Below the pieces are notes generated by a model. It had not been told where the DNA came from and did not search any database. It saw nothing but the letters and a program-made list of their open reading frames with translations. From Prunus persica (Eukaryota > Streptophyta > Magnoliopsida > Rosales > Rosaceae): a DNA stretch of 64,000 bases. Location: contig NC_034014.1 of the NCBI RefSeq assembly GCF_000346465.2, forward strand, positions 6,516,507 through 6,580,506, written 5' to 3'. Made by a program: the position numbers and the translations under genes. Position 1 is the stretch's first letter; each line of letters begins with the position of its first letter. Positions 1 to 10,461 of this stretch are shown in pieces.

Positions 1-2876
1 ATGGAGAGCTGAGCAAATCCTACAGTTGGTTCATTCAGACATCTGTGGTCCAATCAATCCAACATCGAATGGAAACAAAAGGTATTTCATCACCTTCATT
101 GATGATTATAGTCGAAAAACATGGATTTATTTCTTGCAAGAGAAATCTGAAGCTTTTGTTGTTTTTAAAAGCTTTAAGGCTCGAGTTGAAAAAGAATCTG
201 GCAAGTACATTCAGATCCTTCGCACAGATAGTGGTGGTGAATTTAACTCACATAACTTTGCAAGTTTTTGTGAATTGCATGGAATACGGTGGCAACTTAT
301 TGCTGCATACACACCACAGCAAAACGGCGTGGCAGAAAGAAAGAATCAGATGATTATGAACATGGTATGAAGCATGTTGGTAAAAAAAGGCATTCCAAAG
401 ACTTTCTGGCCAGAAGCAGTCAATTGGAGTGTTCATGTGCTCAACCGAAGCCCTACCCTTGCTGTAAAAAAAACATAACACCACAAGAAGCTTGGAGTGA
501 AGTCAGGCCATCAGTTGATCACTTCAGAATTTTCTGGTGTATAGCGTATGCGCATGTTCCAAATGAAAAGAGAACAAAGCTTGATGATAAAAGTGTGAAG
601 TGTGTCTTTATTGGGGTTAGTGAAGAATCCAAAGCGTACAGGTGATATAATCCCATTACCAAGAAAATAATAATCAGTCGAGATGTTCTGTTTGATGAAG
701 AAAACACATGGGATTGGAGCAGCACCGAACAACAGTAAATTTTAATTGATCTTGAGGAAGCTGGCGGGGAAATTACACAGCCACTGCAACCTCCTCTTGA
801 AAGTCAGGGGTCTGAATCACAATTGCAACTTCCTTGTCAGTCCCTTGCAGAAGCTTTACCAAGTTCTTCAGCAAGAGTTTCAATTCCAAATGAAGTTCAG
901 GCACCTAGCTCAGAACCACAGCGACAAAGAAAAAGACCATCTTGGATGATAGATTATGTTAGTGGAGATGAATTATCTAATGAGGATACAACTGCTTATT
1001 TCGCTCTATTTGCAGGCTCCGATCCTATATTGTTTGCAGAAGCAGTGAAAGAAGAAAAGTGGAAAAAAGCCATGGATGCAGAGATTCAAGCTATAGAGAA
1101 AAATGAGACTTGGGAGCGAACCAATCTTCTTGAAGGGCAAAAAACCATTGGTGTAAAGTGGGTTTATAAGACGAAGCTGAATGGAAAGGGAGAAATTGAC
1201 AAGTTCAAAGCAAGGCTGGTTGTGAAAGGCTACAATCAAGAACATGGAGTTGATTATCAAGAGATTTTTGCTCCTGTCGCAAGACAGGATACAATTCGGT
1301 TGGTAGTCTCATTCGCGGCACAAAACTCATGGCCCATCTTCCAGCTTGATGTGAAATCGGCCTTCCTTAATGGTAAACTACTTGAGCAAGTCTACATTGA
1401 GGAGCCACCTGGTTATGTGATAAAAGGTAATGAACATAAGGTTTACAGATTAAAGAATGCTTTATATGGCCTGAAACAGGCACCTCGAGCCTGGTACAGT
1501 TGTATAGAAGCATACTTTGAAAAGGCAGGTTTTAACAAATGTCCATATGAGCACACCCTATTCATCAAGTCTGGAGCAGAAGGTAAAATCCTGATAGTTT
1601 GCTTATATGTTGATGATCTTATTTTTACGGGCAATGATGAGGCTATGTTTGTTGATTTTAAGAATTCTATGATGGCTGATTTTGACATAACTGATTTGGG
1701 AAAGATGAAATATTATCTTGGTATAGAAGTAGTACAAACAGCTACTGGATATTTTATTGGGCAAAAGAAATATGCTCAGGAGGTGTTCGAGAGGTTTCAC
1801 ATGGAGAATTGTAATCCAGTTGTGACTCCAACTGAACCGGGATTGAAGCTCTCAAGGGATCTTGATGAAGAGAGGGTTGATAGTACTTACTTCAAACAAA
1901 TTGTTGGAAGTTTAATGTACTTGACAGCCACTCGGCCTGATATTATGTATGCAGTGTGTCTAATTAGCAGGTATATGGAAATGTTGAAGTTTCTATATAA
2001 CAGTAGATTTCTTGCACACAAAGTATATGAGACAAAGTTGTAGAGAGAAAGAGAGAGGGAGAGAATCTGTTTTGGCTATCTGAATGTAATCAGCACACAC
2101 ATTTCATTTCTCACAGAACATTCCTTTTGTACAGCAGAGAATATGATCTCAGCCATACAATTTAGTGCCAGCAATATGAGCTGCACACTTGGCATGAGCT
2201 AGGACATATGAGACCTATGCTCTAGAATCTAATCTAAGCCTTACACCTGTCAAACTAACAAACTTAAACCAGTAACAGAATTTACATTTCAACAGGAAAG
2301 ACCAACGGAGCTGCATCTCAGAGCTGCTAAAAGAGTGTTTCGTTACTTGAAAGGAACAACAGATTTTGGTATTTTCTACAAGAAAAATGGAGGACCTATT
2401 TGACTGGTTTGACAGTGATTATGCTGGTGATTTGGATGATAGGCGGAGTACAACAGGCCATGTATTTTTGATGGGTTCAGGTGAAGCAACAGGTTGTAAC
2501 TTTGTCCACAACTGAAGCAGAGTTCGTATCTGCAGCAACCTATGCATGTCAAGCAATTTGGTTGAGAAGGATTCTTGAAGAGCTACAGTTTTATCAACAT
2601 GGGCTTACTGTGATTCATTGTGATAATAGTTCAACTATTAAACTCTCCAGGAATCCAATTTTACATGGAAGAAGCAAGCATATAGATGTGAGGTATCATT
2701 TCCTTCGTGATCTTGTAGCTGAAGAAACCATTGATTTGGTTTATTGTCGAAGTGAAGACCAAGTTGCAGATATCCTGACCAAACCTCTAAAGCTGGAAGC
2801 ATTTGAGAAGTTGCGTGGATTACTTGGAGTTTGTTCAAGTTCCTTTTTAAACTAACTGCATAGATGGCATTCAGTT
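1..2876 (+). pseudogene. Ty1/copia gag-pol remnant (integrase, RT, RNase H), 5'-truncated by window edge
   Basis: The segment encodes the 3' two thirds of a copia polyprotein. The integrase core is at 26-370 (HSDICGP, TDSGGEF and NGVAERKN carry the D,D,E residues). Reverse transcriptase lies at about 1060-1980, with the polymerase motif YVDDLIFTG near 1606-1632. RNase H continues at about 2300-2850, ending near the copia-typical ADILTKPL. It is broken by stop codons at 368-370, 643-645 and 736-738, by a frame change near 2400, and by a solo LTR inserted at 1982-2294. The reading frame is continuous across that insertion if one target copy is discounted. A purine tract (about 2877-2886) follows. 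It is a dead element; its 5' part lies outside the window. Confidence 0.93.
1982..2294. mobile_element. Solo LTR (313 bp) nested in the copia RT/RNase H region
   Basis: The insert starts TGTTGAAG and ends TTTCAACA, so its ends form the inverted repeat TGTTGAA/TTCAACA with the canonical TG..CA. It is flanked by a perfect 5-bp target duplication GGAAA at 1977-1981 and 2295-2299. Removing the insert and one GGAAA restores the copia frame. No internal coding sequence is present. Terminal structure and TSD length fit an LTR left after LTR-LTR recombination. The LTR family is not recognised and does not match the three other LTR types in this window. Confidence 0.88.
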
Positions 2877-2886
2877 TAAGGGAGGG

Positions 2887-3035
2887 TGTTAAGATGAAGA
2901 CGATTATGTGCAGGAAAATTTTCACCATAAGGCACTTCACTGGCAATAGCGTAGCGTATATAATATAAGGATGCAAACAAATTCACCTCTAGGGTATAAC
3001 AACAACTTAAGAACACGCATAATTACAATTGCTTT
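2887..3035 (+). repeat. Start of the 3' LTR of the first copia element (truncated)
   Basis: After the purine tract AAGGGAGGG the sequence continues TGTTAAGATG, the expected 3' LTR start. No clear CA end or target duplication is visible before the sequence changes, near 3040, into a different dispersed repeat. The LTR is probably truncated. The right boundary is approximate. Confidence 0.5.
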
Positions 3036-3039
3036 ATAT

Positions 3040-4524
3040 TTAATTTATAAAACAGAAATACCGCAAATACATGGAAACAAACTCAGACTGTTTCGAAGTT
3101 CTTTCCTACGACAATACCGATGCAAACAGGTAAACAAATCGTAATGGGCTACGTGCCTCTCTTGACAAATCCTAAAATCATGTGTTTGGGTCAAGGTTTT
3201 AGGACAACGACTACGTACCTCTCTTGACATCATTAATTCATATTGAATGCAAAGGTATCAGATAAATACGTACTCATTTTTCGAAGCAACACGCATATTA
3301 GGTTGTAAGAAACCATATGTGATATGCGCTTGTACTCTTTATCTGTAACATCCACAGGTACCACAAAGATTTTTCGCAATCGTTCCATCCCATACCCCTC
3401 AAGATACTTGTGCAGTGCAGGTCATGGAATGACCGCACAGTGATTGTCGTAGCTGATGGATCCTTTTGCCATTCCACCTCAACCCAATCAATATTCGATT
3501 TTTGTTTTCCAACCAAGATGATTGTACACAAATTGGCACCTTACGTGCATCAGTTTGAAATCATCCATGTTCTTGGCCACATGAGCCACTCGAAAGTACC
3601 TGAGAATCTTTCCTACAACAATACAGATGCAAACATATAAACAAATCTTATTCGGCTAAATTAAGTCTATGTTTATTTAAATATAGCATTAGCATATTAT
3701 TTACAAATAGTCATATGAAAGTAATACAACTACACAAACACATTCCAAAAAATATAGTACGATTTTAAAATTACATTTTGGACTTCTACACATCATAAAA
3801 ACAAACATGTGGTGTCTAATAAAATTGTAGACACATTTCAATAATCAAACACATCACAGAGATGCAATTTTACTGTACTACATTTAAAACACGACATTTT
3901 CGGTTAAGTTTATTAATATAGTTCTATATGTATACTGTAATTTCAATTAAGCGACATTATTTCGACAATGAGATATTCAATTCACTCTAATTCATGTACA
4001 TAGATACAAATGCAAACACAAACAGATAATCTCACAAAGTTTTTTCTGCAACTAAAGAGATGAAATATACGGATTTAGATTGTTGGAAAAATTCAATAAT
4101 TATACTCATAATATTCATATGAAATTAAGTAAATAAATTATACCCGAAACACATCAATTATACACAATAACTAATACAATAAATACGTATGAAAAAGGTT
4201 AGGAATATCTGGCATGTAATGTCAGGAGAGGCACGTAGTCGCTGTCCTAAAGCCATAGACGTCTTCCTAAAACCATGTGTTTGGGTCAAAGTTTTAGGAC
4301 AACAACTATGTAGCTCTCTTGACATCATTAATTCATATTGAATACAAGGGTATTGGATAAATACATACTCATTTTTTGGAGCAACCCGCACATTAGAAAG
4401 TAAGCCACTTTTTTTATGTGCGTTTACTCTTTATCAGTAACATCCGCACTGTGGTCGTTCCATCTCGTACCCCTCCGGGTACTTGTGTAGGTCATGGAAT
4501 GACTGCACAATGATTGTCTTAGCT
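3040..4524. repeat. Dispersed repeat, copy 1 (second copy at about 39,980-41,290)
   Basis: Long stretches match the 40-kb copy closely, for example 3056-3155 against 40,031-40,125 and 3655-4260 against 40,130-40,755. Within copy 1 there is also an internal direct repeat: about 3170-3460 resembles about 4262-4510, roughly 1.09 kb apart. Repeat ends that flank a non-coding middle could be LTRs of a small non-autonomous element, but I see no TG..CA ends, primer site or TSD. Open frames inside are short and I do not treat them as genes. The copy ends near 4525 at a sequence that resembles a hAT MITE terminus. Confidence 0.6.
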
Positions 4525-4890
4525 AGGGCTGGCAATGGGTCGTGTCATGTCAAGATTATATACGTGTCAATAATTAAAACATAACTACTAAATAAAGGAA
4601 TTCAAAAAGAGAAATTCAAATTATGATATTTCAAGGGTATAGCCGTACGGCTATACGTTTAAATATTATGTTAATGGAGCCTTACCAAAACAAATTTATG
4701 TCCGGAGTGCTAAATTGAATCAATAAATTTGTGATCATGAAAATAGTTTAGTAATTCGCTTACTCACTTGAGAAGTTATTTTATTGCTTCTGTACATATC
4801 CACATGACATGTTGATGTGATTTATCAAAAAATTTCTCAAATTATTATAATTCGTGCACAATAATTATAAAATTCAAATTTTACACAAAT
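4525..4890. other. AT-rich spacer with a MITE-like start and an isolated copy of the satellite palindrome
   Basis: No gene is seen. 4523-4545 (TAGGGCTGGCAATGGG) resembles the terminus of hAT-type MITEs, but no matching right end is visible. A perfect 20-bp palindrome at 4637-4656 (left arm GTATAGCCG, centre TA) is the same core that defines the arrays further right. It stands about 390 bp outside the array, without the rest of the repeat unit. Confidence 0.55.
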
Positions 4891-7301
4891 TCTCACATAT
4901 TATTCAATAAGAATAACATATGGAATAAAAATTCTATTAAAACATCAAATAAAGGAAGATTAATATCTACTTTTTTTCAAAAAAAAAAAAGATTAATATC
5001 TACTTTATTTTATTTTTTCAAAAAAAGGTGTACAGCCGCACGGCTATACTCCATGTTTTTTATTTTTTTTTAAAAGACATGTGCTGACACGGGACGCCAC
5101 ATGGCTGGAGTCCTTTTTATAATTAAAAATAGTATCGCCGCACGGCTATACTCAGCTTTGAAATATTTTTAAAAAAGACAAGTGTTCACACGTGGCGCCA
5201 AATAGTTGGGGGACCCTTTTTATATTTAAAAATAGTATAGCCGCGCGGCTATACTCAGTTTTGACCCTTTTTTCAGACCACAAGTGTTGACACGTGGCGC
5301 CAAATGGCTCGGGGACCTTTTTTATAATAAAAATAGTACAGCCGCGCGGCTATACTTAGTTTTGAACCTTTTTAAGCACACAAGTGTTGACACGTGGCAC
5401 CAAATGGTTGGGGGACACTTTTTATATTAAAAATAGTATAGCCGCGCGGCTATACTCAGTTTTGAACCTTTTTTAAGAACACAAGTGTTGACACGTGGCA
5501 CCAAATGGTTCGGGGACCTTTTTTATAATAAAAAAAATACAGCCGCGCGGCTATACTCAGTTTTGAACCTTTTTAAGCACACAAGTGTTGACACGTGGCG
5601 CCAAATGGTTGGGGGACCCTTTTTATAATAAAAATATTATAGCCGGGCGGCTATACTCAGTGTTGAAACATTATTCAAAACACAAGTGTTGACACGTGGC
5701 GCCAAATGGTTGGGGGACTTTTTTTATATTAAAAATAGTACAGCCGCCCGGCTATACTCAGTTTTGAAATTTTTTTTAAGAACACAAGTGTTGACACGTA
5801 GCGCCAAATGGTTGGGGGACCTTTTTTATAATTAAAATAGTATAGCTGCGCGGCTATACTCAGTTTTGAAACATTTATTCATAACACAGGTGTTGACACG
5901 TGGCGCCAAATGGTTGGGGGACCTTTTTTATATTAAAAATCGTATAGCCGAACGGCTATACTCAGTTTTGAAATTTTGTAAAAGACAAGTGTTGACACGT
6001 GGCACCAAACGGTTGGGGGTCCTTTTTACATTAAAAATGGTATAGCCGCGGCTATACTCAGTCTAAATTTTTTTGAAAACAAAAGTGTTGACACGTGGCA
6101 CCAAATGGTTGGGGGACCTTTTTTTTTATTTAAAATAGTATAGCCGCGCGGCTATACGTAGTCTTCAAATTTTTTAAAAAATAGTATAGCCGCACGGCTA
6201 TCCTCAGTTTTGAAACATTTTCAAAAAGGACAAGTGTTGACACGTGTCACCAAATTGTTGGGGGTCTTTTTTTATATTAAAAATAGTATAGCCGAGTGGC
6301 TATACTTAGTTTTGAAATATTTTTTAAAAAGACAAGTGTTGACACGAGGCGCCAAATGGTTAGGGACCTTTTTTATATTAAACATAGTATAGCCGCACGG
6401 CTATACTCAGTTTTGAAACATTTTTAAAAAAGACAAGTGTTCACACGTGGCACCAAATGGTTGGGGGTCCTTTTTTATATTAAAAATAGTATAGCCGATC
6501 GGCTATACTCAGTTTTGAAATTTTTTTTAAAGGACATGTGTTGACACGTGGCTCCAAATGGTTGAGGGAACTGTTTTATATTTAAACATAGTATAGCCGC
6601 ACGGCTATACTCAGTTTTGAAACATTTTTTAAAAAGACAAGTGTTGACACGTGGCACCAAATGGTTGGGGGACCTTTTTTATATTAAAAATGGCATAGCC
6701 GCACGGCTATACTCAGTTTTGAAACATTTTTTAAAAAGACAAGTCTTGACACGTGGCGCCAAATGGTTGGGCACCCTTTTTACATTAAAAATAGTATAGC
6801 CGCGCGGCTATACTCAGTCTTGAAATTTTTTTAAAAAATACGTGTTGACACGTGGCTCCAAATGGTTGAGGAAACTTTTTTATATTAAAAATAGTATAGC
6901 CGGTTTAGAAATATTTTTTAAGAACACAAGTGTTGACACGTGGCGCCAAATGGATGGGTGGCCTTTTTTATATTAAAAGTAGTATAGCCGCGCGGCTATA
7001 CTCAGTTTTGAAATATTTTTTAAAAAGACAAGTGTTGACACGTAGCTCCAAATGGTTGGGGGACCTTTTTCATATTAAAAATAGTATAGCCGCCGGGGTA
7101 TACTTAGTTTTGAAATTTTTTTTACAAGCCATGTGTCCACCTGCCTCCAAATGGTTGAGGGAACTTTTTTACACTTAAAATAGTATAGCCACCCGGCTAT
7201 ACTCAGTTTTTCAAAATAATATATATACATAGTATAGGCAAGAGGTGTTACTATAGTCTTTTACATATGTATTCACACATATATATATATATACAAATAA
7301 T
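4891..7301. repeat. Satellite superunit 1 (spacer plus about 23 units)
   Basis: It opens with a non-satellite spacer (TCTCACATATTATTCAATAA, followed by AAAACATCA and GGAAGATTAATATCTAC). A variant first unit comes next (core near 5029, module GACATGTGCTGACACG..CCACATGGCTGGAGT). About 22 standard units follow, up to about 7200. The spacer and variant first unit recur 2,411 bp later, so the whole block is a higher-order repeat. Confidence 0.85.
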
Positions 7302-9727
7302 TCTCACATATTATTGAATAAGAATAACATATGGAATAAGAATTGTATTAAAACATCACATAGAGGAAGATTAATATCTACTTTGGTTCTTCTTTATTTA
7401 TTTATGTTTAAAAGGTGTACAGCCACCCGGCTATACTCTATGTTTTTGATTTTTTTAAACAGACATGTGCAGATACGTGGCGCCACATGGCTGGAGTCTT
7501 TTTTATAATTAAAAAATATTATAGCCGCGCGGCTATACTCAGTTTCGAAACATTTTTTAAAAATACACGTGGCACTAAATGGTTGGGGGTCCTTTTTTAT
7601 ATTAAAAATAGTATAGCCGAACGGCTGTACTCAATCTTGAAACAAAAGTATTGACACGTGGCACCAAATGGTTGGGGGACCTTTTTTTTAAAAAAATAGT
7701 ATCGCCGCGCGGCTATACTCAGTCTTCAAAGTTTTTTGAACAATACATGTGCTGACACGTGGCTTCAAATGGTTGGGGGAACCGTTTTGTATTAAAAATA
7801 CCATAGCCGAACGGCTATACACAGTTTTGAAATATTTTTTAAGAACACAAATGTTGACACGTGGCGCCAAATGGATGGGTGACCTTTTTTATACTAAAAA
7901 TAGTATAGCCGAGCGGCTATACTTAGTTTTCAAATATTTTTTAAAAAGACAAGTGTTGACACGTGGCGCCAAATGGTTGGGGGACATTTTTTATTTTAAA
8001 AATAGTATAGCCGCACGGCTATACTCAATTTTGAAACATTTTTCAAAAAGACAAGTGTTGACACGTGGCGCCAAAAAGACAAGTGTTGACACGTGGGTCC
8101 AAATGGTTGGGGAAACTTTTTTATATTAAAAATAGTATAGCCAAATGGCTATACTCAGTTTTGGAATATTTTGTAAGAACACAAATGTTGACACGTCGCG
8201 CCAAATGGTTGGGGGACTTTTTTTATATTATAAATAGTACAGCCGGACGGCTATACTCAGTATTGAAATAGTAGAGCCGCTCAAAACTGGTTGACACGTG
8301 GCACTAAATGGTTGGGGGTCCTTTTTTATATTAAAAATAGTAGAGCCGCTCGGCTATAGTCAGCCTTGAATTTTTTTTGAAAAATACATGCGTTGACACG
8401 TGGCTCTAAATAGTTGGGGGAACTGTTTTATATTAAAAATATATAGCCGCACGGCTATACTCAGTTTTGAAATATTTTTTAAGAACACAAATGTTGACAC
8501 GTGGCGCCAAATGGATGGGTGACCTTTTTTATACTAAAAATCGTATAGCCGCGCGGCTATACTTAGTTTTGAAATATTTTTTAAAAAGGCAAGTGTTGAC
8601 ACGTGGCGCCAAATGGTTGGGGGACATTTTTTATATTAAAAATAGTATAGCCGCGCGGCTATACTCAGGTTTGAATTTTTTTTAAAAAGGTCATGTGTTG
8701 ACACGTGGCTCCAAATGTTTGGGGAACTGTTTTATATTAAAAATAGTATAGCCGAACGGCTATACTCAGTTTTGAAATATTTTTTCAAAACACAAGTGTT
8801 GACACGTGGCGCCAAATGGGTGGGTGACCTTTTTTATATTAAAAATAGTATCGCCGCGCAGCTATACTCTGTTTTGAAATATTTTTTAAAAAGACAAGGG
8901 TTGACACGTGGCGCCAAATGGTTGGGGGACCTTTTTTATATTAAAAATAGTATAGCCGCGCGGCTATAGTCAGTTTTGAAACATTTTTTAAAAAGACAAG
9001 TGTTGACACGCGGCACCAAATGGTTGGGGGTCCTTTTTTATATTAAAAATAGTATAGCCACGCGGCTATACTCAGTGTTGAAATTTTTTTGACAACACAA
9101 ATGTTGACATGTGGCACCAAATGGTTGGGGACCTTTTTTACATTAAAAATCGTATAGCCGCGCGGCTATACTCAGTCCTGAAATTTTTTTAAAAATACAC
9201 GTGTTGAGACGTGGCTCCAAATGGTTGGGGAAACTTTTTTATATTAAAAACAGTATAGCCGAACGGCTATACTCAGTTTTGAAATATTTTTTAACAACAC
9301 AGATGTTGACACGTGGCGCCAAATGGATGGGTGACCTTTTTTATATTAAAAATAGTATAGCCGCACGGCTATACACAGTTTTGAAATATTTTTTAAAAAG
9401 GCAAGTGTTGACGCGTGGCTCCAAATGGTTGGGGGACCTTTTTCATATTAAAAAGAGTATAGCCGCCCGGCTATACCCAGTTTTGAAATTTGTTTTACAA
9501 GCCATGTGTCCACCTGGCTCCAAATGGTTGGGGGAACTTTTTTACACTTAAAACAGTATAGCCGCCCGGCTATACTCAGTTTTGAAAAAAAATATATATA
9601 TAGTATAGGGGAGAGGTGTTACTGGTTTTTTTTTTGTTTAAAAAAATTGAATTTAAGAAATAGTATAGACGAGAGACTATAGTCTTTTACATATGTATTC
9701 ACATATATATATATATATACAAATAAT
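7302..9727. repeat. Satellite superunit 2 (second copy of spacer plus about 23 units)
   Basis: It starts with the spacer at 7302 and the same variant first unit (core near 7418, then GTGCAGATACGTGGCGCCACATGG). By eye it holds about 23 cores, as superunit 1 does. A unit near 8040-8110 has the G-box module duplicated without an intervening core. The spacer recurs 2,426 bp later. Confidence 0.85.
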
Positions 9728-10380
9728 TCTCATATATTATTGAATAAGAATAACATATGGAATAAAAATTGTATTAAAACATCACATAGAGGAAGATTAA
9801 TATCTACTTTGGTTCTTCTTTATTATTATTATTTTTAAAAAGGTGTACAGCCGCACGGCTATACTCTATATTTTTTTTATTTTTTTAAAAAGACATGTGC
9901 AGACACGTGGCGCCACATGGCTGGAGTCTTTTTTATAATTTAAAAATAGTATAGCCGCGCGGCTATACTCAGTTTTGAAATTTTTTAAAAAAGGACTTGT
10001 GTTGACACGTGGCTCCAAATAGATAGGGAACTTTTTTATATTAAAAATAGTATAGCCGCTCGGCTATACGCAGTTCTGAAACATTTTTTAAAAAGACAAG
10101 TGTTGACACGTGGCACTAAATGGTTGGGGGTCGTTTTTTATATTTAAAAATAGTATAGCCGGACTTCTATACTCAGTTTTGGAACATTTTTTAAAAAGAC
10201 AAGTGTTGACACGTGGCACTAAATGGTTGGGGGAACTTTTTTATATTAAAAATAGTATAGCCGGACGGCGATACCCTGATATATATATTTTTTTAAACAA
10301 CTACAATTGCAGAACCTGTCAAGTTCTTGATGGAATCACACATCACGTGCATATTTAAAGAAATAGTATAGCTGCGCAGC
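9728..10380. repeat. Satellite superunit 3, truncated after about 5 units
   Basis: The spacer at 9728 and the variant first unit (core near 9845) are followed by only about four standard cores (near 9949, 10,051, 10,155, 10,255), then a decayed core near 10,365. The array stops about 80 bp before the first recognisable AKR exon, so it replaces the expected 5' exons of that gene copy. Confidence 0.8.
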
Positions 10381-10461
10381 GTAAATTACTTATCGAAAAT
10401 TTATGCACGCTGGAAACTGTTGTTTTGAGACATGAAATCAGTTTCTGGTTTATGTATGTAG

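Larger units (their letters stand above)
4891..10380. repeat. Palindrome-core satellite array, ~102-bp units in ~2.4-kb superunits
   Basis: About fifty units recur every ~101-103 bp. Each has a core with arms AGTATAGCCG and CGGCTATACT around a variable dinucleotide. A T/A-rich stretch follows, then a module with TGTTGACACGTGGCGCCAAA and a G-run, then TTTTTTATATTAAAAAT leading into the next core. Cores are seen from about 5029 to 7200, 7418 to 9575 and 9845 to 10,275, plus a decayed one near 10,365. Some units are truncated (near 6138-6183, 6893 and 8271). Open reading frames across this interval are only translations of the repeat: they repeat the same peptide every ~34 residues. I found no coding gene here. 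Confidence 0.95.

Noticed and set aside
6210..10358. Many 60-126 codon plus-strand open frames with similar peptides
   Set aside because: They translate the ~102-bp satellite: the same peptide recurs about every 34 residues and breaks wherever unit length changes. No start context or codon bias suggests coding.
4891..10380. CRISPR-like appearance (palindromic repeats with regular spacing)
   Set aside because: The intervening sequences are homologous repeats, not unique spacers, and the surroundings are clearly plant nuclear DNA with introns and retrotransposons.
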